This document shows positions 15,747-27,300 of a stretch of 28,843 nt of DNA, piece by piece; the first letter of the stretch is position 1; the number at the start of each line of letters is the position of its first letter. Source of the DNA: JACJYE01 sp964432875 (GTDB lineage: Bacteria > Bacteroidota > Bacteroidia > Chitinophagales > Saprospiraceae); assembly GCA_964432875.1 (NCBI GenBank), contig CAYSPJ010000064.1, positions 1 to 28,843 of the forward strand, written 5' to 3'. Both the position numbers and the translations under genes were made by a program. The notes beneath the pieces were generated by a model, which worked only from the letters and a program-made list of their open reading frames with translations, ran no database searches and had not been told where the DNA came from.

Positions 15747-16952
15747 TTAGCTTTCTATGGTCAGCACATAGGCTGGCGGCAGGCGGTCGGCCTGCTCTTC
15801 CACCGGTATGGGCAAGCCCAGGCCCAGGTGGCTGAGGTACTGCTGGATGACGTATTGCTCCGCAAAGCGTTCCAAAACGATTTTCCGGCCTGCCCGCCCC
15901 ATCCTCCAGCTTTCGCTGCGCGGCAGCAGCAGTAGCCCTTCCATCTTGCCCGCCAGGTCGGCAGGGCAATTTTTGCGGCAAAGAAAGCCATTATAGCCGT
16001 CATTTACAATTTCCCGGCAGCCGACATTATCGGTGGCGATGATGGGCCGCCCCATGCTGGCGGCCTCCAGCAGGATGCGGGGTACGCCTTCCCGGTAAAA
16101 AGTGGGCAGCACCACGGCATCACACCGCTTGATCAGCGGCCGGATGTCTTCGTAAGCGCCGCAGTATTCGATGAGGGCTTCGTCCTGCCAGCTCATTAGC
16201 TCTGCCATGCTGGCAGCGCCAGGGGCGCCCTCTTCCACGAAGCCGGCCAGCAGGAAACGGGCCGCAACGCCTTTGGCTTTCAGGCGGCGCGCGGCTTCGA
16301 CGAAATCAAAAAGCCCCTTCTCTTTCATGAGCCGGCCTGCAAAGAGGAAAGTGAAGCGGGCCTGGGCATCCGGGAGGGGGGCGTAATTAAAGAAGCTGGT
16401 ATTGACCCCTTCGCTGGGCAGCAAGCCCGCTTGAATCGGCTGGATGACGCCCGCCTCCAGAAAGAAATCCCGGTCTTCTTCATTGAGGAACCAGACCTTT
16501 TCCGTTGCTCTAAACCCCAGGTGGAGCAGGCCCATCGCCGCCCTGGTCTTCCAGGAGGGCGCGATGAATAGCCGCCCCAGTCCCGTGACGATGGCTAGGC
16601 CAGGGATGCCCAGCCACCGGGCCGCAAGCTGGCCGTAGATGTTAGGCTTGATGGTGTAGGTGAGTGCGTAGCTGACCTTCCATTTCTTCATCAAGCGATA
16701 CAGGCTGAGGGCGTAGCGCAGGTCGTACAGCAGGTTGAGGCTATACTTTTTTACGGGGGCGGCTTCGAAGATACAGCCCATGGCTTCGAGCTTTTCGCTG
16801 TACTCGTCCCGAGGCGCGATGATCAGGATGTTTACGCCCTTGAGCAGCAATTGCCGGATGAGCCCGCAGCGAAAGTTGTAGATGCTCCAACTGGTATTGG
16901 CGATAATAGCGATAGTGGACAACGGTGGATGCATGGGCGGATTACTTTTCAA
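15747..16952 (-). CDS. Glycosyltransferase family 4-like
   Basis: A 401-residue GT-B fold protein. The N-terminal half begins with IAIIANTSWSIYNFR (13-27), typical of GT4 members related to PglA-type N-acetylhexosaminyl transferases. The C-terminal Rossmann half has the strand FLFAGRLMKEKG (202-213) and the retaining-transferase EX7E motif, Glu288 and Glu296 in EGVPRILLE, followed by MGRPIIATDNVG. It probably adds a sugar from a nucleotide donor to a lipid-linked intermediate on the cytoplasmic side. It overlaps the end of the GT32-like gene by 11 bp and precedes the ligase-like gene by 15 bp. Confidence 0.9.
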   Translation of the reverse strand: MKSNPPMHPPLSTIAIIANTSWSIYNFRCGLIRQLLLKGVNILIIAPRDEYSEKLEAMGCIFEAAPVKKYSLNLLYDLRYALSLYRLMKKWKVSYALTYTIKPNIYGQLAARWLGIPGLAIVTGLGRLFIAPSWKTRAAMGLLHLGFRATEKVWFLNEEDRDFFLEAGVIQPIQAGLLPSEGVNTSFFNYAPLPDAQARFTFLFAGRLMKEKGLFDFVEAARRLKAKGVAARFLLAGFVEEGAPGAASMAELMSWQDEALIEYCGAYEDIRPLIKRCDAVVLPTFYREGVPRILLEAASMGRPIIATDNVGCREIVNDGYNGFLCRKNCPADLAGKMEGLLLLPRSESWRMGRAGRKIVLERFAEQYVIQQYLSHLGLGLPIPVEEQADRLPPAYVLTIES

Positions 16953-17868
16953 GTGCGCTTCGTCTCATCTGGCTGGCAATTGGCTCAGCCAGCAGCGGAA
17001 GTTTTGGGAATAAGGCCATCAGCTGTTTTCCAGCCAGGCGCGCCGGCCTGGGGATGCGGGGGTAGATGGCCATCTTGAGCCAGCTGAGGAAAAACCGGAA
17101 GTAATAAGCAGCGCGGCGCCCTTCAGCTTGCGGCAGGTGATGGGTGGTTAGGTCATAATGCTGCAGGAGCAGCCCCAGGGCAGAGTCGGCAAAGGCAGCG
17201 TCTTTATCCAGGCCCCGGCTGCGCCACTCTTCGTTCATCCAATGAAAAGCATGCCATTTTTCCGGGAAGGCTTGCCGGTATTGAGCATAATGCGCTACCG
17301 CCTCCCAGCGGTCCTGGTTGGTGATATCCACAATATAGCCGCTCAGCCCTTGCTGGCCGATGTGTTGGTTCAGGATGCGGATGGGGGCCAGCCAGTCGCG
17401 GCTTTCGGCATTTACTTTCGCTTGGGCCTCTTCGAAGCAAGCTTTCATCAGGGCGCTGCCTGGGGGGCATTTCATCAGGTTTCCCACGGCCGGCAAGGCA
17501 TCATGAGACCGGAAAACGTAGGGCTGCTGGAAGTCCAGCGGCTTAAGGCAAGTGACGTCCATGTCGGCCCACCAGCCGCCTTCCTGATAGAGCAATTGAT
17601 AGCGGAAAAGATCAGAAAACCCCGCCAGGCTGCCTTTGCCATGGCCAAACTGATTGCCGTGCTGGTAGCGGAAAACCGCCGCTGCAGGCAATATAGATGC
17701 TGCTGGCCTCTGGACTACGCCGGCTGGCAAAGCTTGGCTCAGAGGTTCGTAAAGCCACAAGTGAAACTCGTGGCCCATCGCCGTAAAAGATTTGAGGCAG
17801 AGCAGCTCCAGCGCACTCAGCGCTGGCCCAATCCACAGTCCATGCACGATCTTATTATGGTGCTGCAT
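16942..17868 (-). CDS. GT32-like glycosyltransferase, first gene of the operon
   Basis: A 308-residue protein. It opens with KIVHGLWIGP (6-15), the short strand and turn that start GT32/capsular-sugar-binding-DXD proteins, then FSDLFRYQLLYQEGGWWADMDV around 84-105 with the DxD pair Asp102 and Asp104. No signal peptide is visible; it should act on the cytoplasmic face. It is the first gene of the minus-strand operon and diverges from the giant-protein gene across 429 bp. A weak -7-like box on the minus strand, TAGTTTTA at 17974-17967, lies about 95 bp before the start codon. Confidence 0.88.
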   Translation of the reverse strand: MQHHNKIVHGLWIGPALSALELLCLKSFTAMGHEFHLWLYEPLSQALPAGVVQRPAASILPAAAVFRYQHGNQFGHGKGSLAGFSDLFRYQLLYQEGGWWADMDVTCLKPLDFQQPYVFRSHDALPAVGNLMKCPPGSALMKACFEEAQAKVNAESRDWLAPIRILNQHIGQQGLSGYIVDITNQDRWEAVAHYAQYRQAFPEKWHAFHWMNEEWRSRGLDKDAAFADSALGLLLQHYDLTTHHLPQAEGRRAAYYFRFFLSWLKMAIYPRIPRPARLAGKQLMALFPKLPLLAEPIASQMRRSALEK

Positions 17869-18297
17869 ACTTCCAGTCGGTCCGTTATTTTATGATTATG
17901 AATGTTGTCCTTGGGTTTGGTGCGGCTACATGCTGTAAGGGAGCTCAGGGGCTTGCGTTATTGTGGTAAAACTAGGATTTTTTTTTAAAATAATCCTGGA
18001 TGGGTACAATTTTTCCACAAAATGGTTAGCTTTGTCGCATTAATATATGATTCTTCCCTTAAGTAGCGCTTGTTAAGCCCCGAATTTACCATATCTCTTT
18101 TCGCAAGGACGATGGCGTAAAGAACTTCGATTTGCTTCACCTCTAGTGTAGTTGCAGCGTTCTTTTCATCCTCGTTGTGCTTGGGTTCCTGCACCTGTCG
18201 GTGAAAGGACTTGTGTTTCATTGTCAAGCCCTGAAGATAGGGTTTATCAATATACGTTTTGTTGTTTTAAACAGATCATAACCAAATCATTAATCTC
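17869..18297. promoter_or_regulatory. Divergent intergenic region
   Basis: This 429-bp AT-richer stretch separates the glycan operon from the giant-protein gene, so both promoters should be here. Near the plus-strand gene, TACGTTTT at 18253-18260 differs by one base from the Bacteroidota -7 consensus TAnnTTTG, but no TTTG at the expected -33 distance was found. For the minus strand, TAGTTTTA at 17967-17974 is a similarly weak match. A short inverted repeat, aggatt at 17974-17979 and aatcct at 17992-17997, encloses a T/A run. The plus-strand leader before 18298 is AT-rich and has no Shine-Dalgarno-like sequence. Promoter placement is therefore tentative. Confidence 0.4.
17985..18227 (-). CDS. 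Doubtful 80-residue ORF in the divergent region
   Basis: The frame encodes 80 residues, charged in the first half, with no signal peptide or membrane segment. The C-terminal part contains ESYINATKL, which weakly recalls the KilA-N consensus, but the rest of that domain is missing. It has no coupled neighbour, and its stop codon lies inside the small inverted repeat at 17974-17997. It could be a small gene, a decayed fragment or chance; chance or remnant is favoured. Confidence 0.2.
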   Translation of the reverse strand: MTMKHKSFHRQVQEPKHNEDEKNAATTLEVKQIEVLYAIVLAKRDMVNSGLNKRYLREESYINATKLTILWKNCTHPGLF

Positions 18298-18360
18298 ATG
18301 AGGCGCCTGACCCTTCTTGTTTCAGCCCTGCTTTGCCTATTTTACTTTTCGGCAAGTGCA
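18298..18360 (+). other. Signal peptide of the giant protein
   Basis: The first 21 residues have two arginines after the start Met, a leucine-rich hydrophobic core, and small residues SASA directly before Gln22, a standard signal-peptidase I pattern. This shows entry to the Sec pathway. Confidence 0.88.
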
Positions 18361-21300
18361 CAACCGCTTTCTACTAATGCCGTTCAAAACGACGCCTATA
18401 TCGATGTGAGCTGGAGCCTGGCCCAAGCTTGCTTCCAGAATGCGGGAAATAACAACCTCGCTTACCCTAATGGCGTGTACCTGAACTTGTTTGCCGATGG
18501 CGTCTCCATCTATATCGAGACCATCGAAAACACCATGCCTGCGGCAGTCACCAACACTTTCCGCCACTTCGTCGGGCCTGACAAGACGGTCAACTACTCC
18601 CTGATGCTTTACGTCATCGGGCCGGGCAACGAGATCACCACGGTCAACTGCTCCAGCTTGGCCGCTACCGGGGGGACAATCGGCTTCCAAGCCCCTCAAG
18701 AGGTGACGGCGACCGATGCGACCCGGGTGGATGGGGTGATGATCTCCTGGAAAAACAAATCTTTGCTCAGCTCCTCTTTCCAGATCATCCGCAAGCAAGG
18801 GATGCAGGAAGTGCTGGTGGCTAGCATCACCGGCAGCACTCAAATAGATTCGGTCTTCACTTACCTGGATGCTTTTACCTTGAACAATGCCCAGGGTCTC
18901 GTCAATGGTGTACAATATGAATACTGCATCCGCACTTTCAGCAACTTGACGAATACGACCTTTTCAGAGCAGAACTTTATGGTCTGTGATATGGGCAGCA
19001 CTTTTGACGTCGGCCTGGAAGCGACCGATTTCACGCTGGCTAATCGCGTGGATTTGAGCTGGAACGACGTCTCTGACTTTGCCGACCGCCTCGTCATCAA
19101 ACGCAATGGCGATGTCATCGTTACATTAGACGATGAAACCCTTACGGCCTATTCCGATACTGACCCCACTTACGGGCAGAATAGCCTCTATGCCATAGAA
19201 TTGGTAAATACGCAGGGCAGCATCCTGGTACAGGATACGACTCGGGGCGGCGTAAACGCCATCGGGGCCATCTCTGGCTATGTGCGCACCAAGGAAGGCA
19301 TCGGCGTGCAGGGGGTCAAAGTGAGATATGAAGTACAATTGGCGGGCAGCATGATTCGGGATTCCGTCTTTACGGATTTTACTGGGTTTTATGCCTTCAC
19401 GGATGTCTTTTACAGCCGGCAGGGCAATTTTTCCGTTTCAGCTTCCCGGGGCAGCGCCTCGATTGTGCCCAGCAAGATCACCTTCACATTAAACAACCAA
19501 ACCCCCACCAAGAGCGGGGCTGATTTCAGATTCAACACCAGCCTGGCCGCTAGTACGGATGCCATCGTTATCGAACAATTCGAAGGTGCTCAAGATATCG
19601 ATAAGCTCAATTTCACCTGGAACTATACTTCCACTGCCGATACGACCCACTTTCAACTGTATCGCGAAGGCCGCCTCATCGCTATTACGGACGATGGTGC
19701 CGGCCCGCCTGCTGGTATGTCTGACCTCAGCGGCAAGCCCGGCTATTTTTATGCCTATGAGCTGAGAGCCTACTCCATCCAAAATGATTCTTTTGCCATC
19801 GCATCCGCCCGAGATACCTTGGTTTTCCCGCTGGTGGAGCAACCCACCGATTTTCAGGTGCAGGCCAACTTTGACAACGATAGCAAAGGCGTACTGACCT
19901 TGACCTGGGATCACGCCTCCACCAATTTCAGCGGCTTTAAAATATATCGTGGCACCAAGCTGATCGCGACCCTGGGGCCCGCCGCCCGCCGTTTTTCTGA
20001 TTATACCGGCGAACCAGGCGCAAGCTATCAATATGCAATTACTGCTTTCAGGCTGGTCGAGGACGAGCTCACCGAAGATGGGCTTATCGGGGAAGAATCC
20101 TTTGAATCGGTAGCCTTGACTTCTCCTGCCATCCAGTTTCCAGCTTTCTTCGAACCGCTCAGCGTGACCGCCACCGCCTTAGCCGCTGATAATGCCGTGC
20201 GCATTTCCTGGAGCATCCCGGCAGGCATTGATAACCTGGACTACTACTCAGGCTTCAAAATCATGCGTGATGGCCGAGAGGTCGGGCAAATTATGAAAGG
20301 CGATACGCCAGAGTTTTTAGACCTCCTGGGCCAACCCGGGGCGAGCTATAACTATATGGTGTTGACTTTCGTCAGCCTGCCGGATACGGTTTATTTCAGC
20401 CCTGGCGTTGCTGCCAGCCCTGCGGCCCTGGCATTCCCAACTATCGCCACTCCGGCTATCGCCAGCCTCGTGCCTGCCACCGGGAAGCTTCAAGTCAACA
20501 TCGACCCGGCTTACAACGCTGCTAATCAAAATTATGACGGCTTCATCCTCTTTGCCGATGGCGTCGCTTTCGATACCCTGCAACGCCATCAGACGGCCGG
20601 GTTTTATTATCCGAATATCCGCGGGGCGGCCCCTTTTAATACGACGATCAGTTTGCGGGCTTACCGCGATATCAATGGCCAGGTTTTTGCCTCTGACGCT
20701 GCTACCAGCATGGCGGCCATACCTTTGGCCAATAACCTCCTGGAAGCGCCAGGTAATATCAATGCCTCCGAGGAGTTCCCCATGCACGTTGCGGTCACCT
20801 GGTCCTATCCGCCCTTCAAGCTTTCCCGCTTTGTCGTTTATCGCGATAATGCCGTGTTGGATACCTTGCCGACCACTACCCGTGCCTACTATGACTACAC
20901 CCCTACCCCGGGGCAGACGCACGAGTATAGTGTGAAATCTATCTATGAAGGCGCCGAATCGGTTGTAGTCTCCGACTTGGGCCGGCGGCGCAACCTCGGC
21001 GTTTTGCTGGGGCAGGTCATTTCGCTGAATAACAGCAGCAACGTCGATAGCCTGGAGCTGCGCCTGCTCAATGGCGCGCAGACCGTAGGGCGGGTCTTCA
21101 CTGATCAAGCCGGCTTCTATCTCATTGAAGATTTACCCGTCGATGGCGGGCAGTCTAGCTTGGCGATTCAACTGCAAACCGATGGCAGGTCGGTTGAGGT
21201 GCCCTCGGCACAGCAAAGTATACCGGGCGCGCCCATCCTCAACCAGCGGGTTACCCGCAACTTTTCCGATGTGTTAACCCCCATAAATTACCCGCCGCAG

Positions 21301-24300
21301 CCGCAGCGGGATACTTTGGCAGAAATACGCGAAGTCGTCGCCCAGCCTTATGAATTCCAACGCCGGGTCGCCGTCAGTTGGACGGTGGCAGAGGGCTTGT
21401 ATGATGGGTTTGAGGTTTATCGGGAACTCAGGAGAATCGGCACAGTGCGCAAAGGTGAACCCATGTTCTTGATTGACAGCACTGGCACCGGAGGGATAAC
21501 ATATTTTTATTGGGTTAAGCCCTATATAGACGCCAACGGCGTTCGTACTTCCAATGATGGCAAGGGGGCGGCGGCTATCTTCCCCGAACTGGCGCCAGTG
21601 CGCAACCTCACCGCCACCGCTGGTTATTTTGGGGCTGACAACGCCATCAACCTGAATTGGAGCCATCGTACCGGCCGGGTCTCCTATTATATCGTGGCCC
21701 GCAATGAAGTCGTCCTTGGCCTGGTGCCAGCGGGCGCAACGCTCACCTATGAAGATAGGGATGGCATCCCCGATCAACAGTATGTTTATACCGTCAGGGC
21801 GGTTTTGCAGGAAGGCAGCGAACTGATGTTTTCCGAACCCCAAACAGTTGCCGTGAAATACCCCAAAGTGGGCAACCCCAAAATCGCTTTGCAGGCCGTG
21901 CCAGATAGCAATGCCGTAAAGCTGAGCTGGGCTTATAAAGGAGCTTACGTCAATGGTTATCGCATTTATCGCGATGATGCCCTCATCGCTACGCTCACCG
22001 CTGCCGACAGCTTCTACTTCGACCTGAAAGGCAAACCGGGTATCAATCAAGAGTACACGGTGGTGGCTTTGCTGGAACGGGCGGAGATGAGCTACCAATC
22101 CACTGGCGCGCGCGATACCATTACCTTCCCCGTCTTGAAGCCGGTGCTCAACCTCACGGCTACCGCTATGCCTACTTTGGGCAACGCCAACCTCTCCTTT
22201 GATTACTATGCTCGCGGGGTGGACTACTTCGAGATGATGTACATGATTGATTATACCGATGCCAATAATGTGGCTCAGGATTCCACCCTGATGTTTACCT
22301 TCTTCTATAGCAGTTTAAAGAACAATAAGGTCACTTTTGTGGATGAGTTGGCCATCCCCAACGCTTCGATAGATTATATGGTGCGGGCCGTATCCGTGCG
22401 CGAGGGCGTGCCCTACTTCTCTGATTATGCAGATGCATCGCTCTCCCCCTATCCCCGCCCGCCGATGCCGATGAACTTTATGGCCACCAAAGGCACCTTT
22501 GATAACCGCGTAGAGTTGAGCTGGAACACCCCCTTCGAAGCCAATATTGATAGCTTCGAGATACGCCGTAGCGGCATTTCTATTGCCATGGTGCCGGGCG
22601 GCAGGCGGAATTACAGCGATGTTTTCAACCAGATCGGCAACTTGCCGGGGGGCTCTTTCACCTACACCATCGTCGCCTACCGGCGGGATTATGGCGTGAA
22701 TTTCGAGTCTTTATCCGCTTCGGATACGGGCTGGCCCGGGCTGCTCCGCGCACAATATAATACGCTTGACGACCCCAATATCACTTCCTCTTTTGGCTGG
22801 GCAGTTAGCGCCCATCAGAACAAGCTGGGCGTGGGGTCGCCCTACACTGGGCGCGGGTTTGCCACTTTTTATGAGCATACCAATGGGAGCTGGGTGCGGA
22901 AACTATCCTATTCTCATGGCAATGATGCCACCTGGACGCTGCGCGAATATGGCTATAGCATCGATGTCTTCAATAGCCAGGCCGCCGTGGGGGCTCCGGG
23001 TACTGCCCGTTTGGGCGTAAATGACTTTGGCTGGATTGACTATCTTCCAATACCATTTACGGGTTCGGATAGTCACGTAGGTTGGGTTGGTGCAAGTGAT
23101 GCCCGATTTGGGGATCAAGTGGCAATGACGGGTTCTCGATACTATGGCACACAACAGCCAAACGCTCCTATGCCTGAAAGGTTTATTCGTGGCTATGCCG
23201 TGCCTCAAACCGCTTTTGGATTTGTTGTACCTCCCCCCATCCCATCCAATCAAAGATATGTTTCCATGGATGCTTCGGACACTTATATCGTGGCGGGTGC
23301 CACCACGGGCGTGGCGACTGAAGAAGGATTGGTGGATGTATATAAACGATCCGGGAATAGTATATCTCACATCAAACGCATGGACGGCGAGGAAAACGGC
23401 AACAACTTTGGCGTCTCGGTTTCAATCAACGGCGACCTGCTGGTAGTTGGGGCTAACAAAAAGCAATCCGGTCGGGTGTATACTTACCGCGTCAGCGACA
23501 GCTCTCCTTTCCTGCAATCCCTGCAACAGCTTTCTCCACCTTCGCCAGTGTCGGCTGATGCCTTGGCAGATTACGGTTATTCCGTGGCGATGAGCGATGA
23601 CTACCTCATCGTCGGGGCGCGCAATGCTTTTGATTTGGGCAGCACGACCAATCGCACGGGTTTAGCTTATTTGTATAAGCGTTTCGGCTCCAGCTTTGAG
23701 TACGTCGATGTGTTGAACATCCCAGGGGGCTTAGGCACCAATGGCGCCAACTTTGGCTTTTCAGTAGCCGCTTGCGATGCGGGCTTCATCGTCGGTGCGC
23801 CTTTCTATGCCGGCAAAGGCGGCGTTTTCTTTTATTCTATCGATCTGTTGGAGTTGTGGAACGACCGGCTCATCAGCGTCAACGCCAGCGATGGGCTGTT
23901 TAGCAGCCGCACCCGCGTCCAGTGGACTTTCACCGGCAATCGCGACTACATTAATGGCTTCAATATCTACCGCGACAATGAGCTCATGGCTACTGTGGGC
24001 CCTGCCGAGTCCGTTTACCAAGATACCGAAGGCATACCTGGCAAGGAATACACCTATAAGGTCACGGTGGTTACCACTGCAAACCGGGAATCCTTGCCGA
24101 AATCCGATAAAGGCTTCCGCAAAGGGCTGGGGGTCTTTGAAGGCGATGTATTCACCGCCGTGGGCAGCGCCCCGGTACCCGGTGTGCTCATTACTGCTCA
24201 GGCCGTAATCGGCGGAGAGAAATACGTGTACAGCAACTTGACGGACGTCAACGGGCATTTCTATATCGATGGGGTCTATTTTGCCGATGAGACCGTGACC

Positions 24301-27300
24301 TATTCCCTGGAAGCTTCCTTCGAAGGCCACGATTTCCTCACCAACCCCATTCCCGTATCCATTTCGCCCGAAAACAACGTCAAATCGAATATCCTTTTCA
24401 TTGACAATACCGCTTACATCGCTCGTGGCATCGTCAGGCACCAGGACGTCACCTGTGGCTTGGATAGCATCACGGTGCGGGCAATCAGCCGTTTCAGCGA
24501 TAATACTATGCGCGAAGAAGTGGCCATGACCAATGCCGATGGCGAATACAGCCTGGTGCTGCGCCCAGGCTTGGCAGGCTTGACGGAAATCCGCATCGAA
24601 ATCGACTCTATCCGGGTCCGCACTGATGATATGGGGATGGCCCAAGATACCATCCTTTATCAGTTTGTTGCCAACTCGGGCTTCGCTGGAGCGACCTTGA
24701 GTAGCTCCGGAAGGGGCATCGCAATCAACAATTTCAACAACTTCCCGCGGGAAATCATCGTCGATTTTGAAAACGAGCTCAAGTATGAGGTCGAGTTCTT
24801 TGTCACGACAGTCTGCGGCTTGCCAGCCTCCAGCAACGGGACCTTCCAAATCGAAATCAGTACGCGCGATGGTTGTTTTCAGACTTTTGCCACTACTGGA
24901 GTCAACGGCAGGGTCGCTGTAAACCTGCCTACGCTAGATGACTTGATCCTCACGGTGAAAGGCGCTAACCCACTTACAGTAGAAAACCTGCTGATTGTGG
25001 ATTACCTGCGCTACCGCCCCGATATGATCGATTTGCTGGCTTTGCACATCGACAATTTCAAAAACAACTATAGCCCAGCCTTACTGGATTCTCTGACTTT
25101 CAAAAAGTTGGTTTACCACAAGCCTGCTGCTATCGAAATCGCCAATGAATTTGGCGAGGCCTTCTGCAACGATGCCTCCCAGCCCAGGCTGATCCGCCAA
25201 AATAGCAATTACAGCATCCGCTTTGACGTGAAAGAGTTTCACCAGGGGGAGTTCTGTTCAGCGGATGAAGGCTATATCATCATCAATAATGCTGCGGCCC
25301 AGCAAAACAGCCGGGATACGCTGCAGTATATCGCTGCACTCAATCAGTTTGAGCCGCATAGCTTCCGGGGTGGCGAGCCCAATTTGGTAGCGCCCTTCCG
25401 CAAAGGCATCAACGCCAAGTATTTCTCCGCCGTTGGTGATTTATTGGCGGAGGTCAATATCCCCGTGATCGTATTAGGGGCAGCGCCTCTGCCTGGGAGT
25501 GATATCATCGTAGATGTAACCGACGACCAGGGCCAGGTCAAATTGCCTATCTATGTGCTTAGAGATCCACCGGGTGACGGCAGTTTCAGCACGATTGAGG
25601 AGGGGCAGACCATCACTAAATCGCTCACGGATATCTTTTCATTCAAAGGGGGAGTAGGCTTGAAGACGGATTTGAAGTTCGCCGTTGCCACCGTTGGCCT
25701 CTTTTTGGAGATTGATACCAAGATTGGTGGCAGCACTGCGACGGAGGATACTTATGAAATGACTTTCACTACCAAGCAAGCCATTTCAACTTCTTCGACC
25801 GCTGATTTTGTGGGCCCCGATGCCGACGTGTTGGTCGGTATCGGCGTCGCTACCCAGTATGGTATTGTGGAGGAAGTCAGATTTGATGAAATGAATTGCA
25901 CCATCTCCAAGATTCAAACTTTCAATATTTCTCCCAATGAAATAAAAACGGATTGGTTCTATAGTGTGGGGCAAATCAAGCAACTCATCAAGGAAAAACG
26001 GGCCCAGGCTGCCGATGCCCTCAGTGGCACGGTGGAAGTGCAAGTCGGGGGCGTTATGTTGAGCAAAGAGAGTGCTGCCGATCGCTTTAATACCGAGGCC
26101 CAAAACTGGGAAAGCATTTTGGATTACCACCAGGTGCAATCGGTCCCCTATTATCAGCTTTGTGCCGAGGAGTTAAACCCAGACCAGTTGTGGGCAGAAG
26201 TCTTGTTTTACAAGAAACAAGAGGAATATAAAAGAGGTATTGGCGTTTTTGGGCAAGAAGTCATCTTCACGCCTTCGAACGCCCCAAGCGATTTCCGCAC
26301 CAGGGTTCAAAAAGCGAAGGACGCGCGCCGAAACTTCTGTACCGACGCAGCAGTGGGCAGTTACAATGCGCAGGATTCATTTATCCTGAGCCGGCCATTA
26401 CAGGAAATTGTCTTCACCACGGGCTTGGCTGAAAAATACGAGCGTGCCTCCAGGGCGGTTGACTATTACCTGGACTCTTTGTATCTGTCTGTTTCAACTG
26501 TGGAAAGCAGATTGGCGAGCCCCGTCACTTCCTCGCTTTTCCCGCAAGTTGAAAATTCTACTTTCTCGGCTGGCGTAACTGTCGAAAAAAGCGCTACGGT
26601 AACCAGAAGTACGAGCAGCAAGGTTTCACAACGCGGCTTCTTTGACTTCTCCCTAGTCCTCGGGGGCTTTTTAGCCGCTAAGGCTTCGGCCGGGTTTGGC
26701 CTCATTACGGATATCGCTGTTGCCGAAAACAAGTTAGGTGGGCAGTTTTCGCTCAACTTTGAGTGGGGTAAAGACCACTATAATGCTCAATCGATTGAAG
26801 CAACGGTTGGTTATACGCTCACCGATGATGATCCCGGCGACCAGTTCAGCGTCACTGCCATTAGAGGCCGTGAGCCGGGCCATACCCCCTACTTCCAGCT
26901 CCTCGGCGGCCGCAGCTCCTGCCCGCCAGAGCTGGGCACCATCGTCCGCGACCAATTCGACATCTCTATCTGGGATCCGGAGACGCGCTCGGCTTTCGAC
27001 CACTTCGAATTGCGCAACCAGGACATCAATAGCACCGCCAAGTTTTACATCCAGCTCACCAACCTCAACCCTTTCGGCGAGCAGCGCGACCACTTCGTCT
27101 ATCACGAAGGGGAGAGCAATACCAACGGCGCCACCCTCATCCTGGCAGGCCAATACCTCGGCGGCGGCAACTACGACGGCTTGACTTACACTTTCATCAA
27201 CCCCAACCAGCCGTACATCCTGCCGCTGGAGATTTTGCCTTCCCCTGGGGTGTATGAGTATGAAAACATCCAGGTGGTACTGCGCCCCAGTTGTACCGAC

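Noticed and set aside
17974..17997. Rho-independent terminator
   Set aside because: The stem is only six bases with a T/A-rich loop, and no U-tract follows a GC-rich stem on either strand.
18337..22098. Several minus-strand frames of 180-274 codons
   Set aside because: All lie opposite the giant-protein frame, have no coupled neighbours or recognisable motifs, and give translations dominated by G, I, V and R as expected from the reverse complement of FN3-type coding sequence.
23761..24849. Minus-strand frame of 362 codons
   Set aside because: It is the shadow of the giant-protein frame, which is clearly coding here (FN3-like and regulatory-like motifs), and its translation has no recognisable domain.
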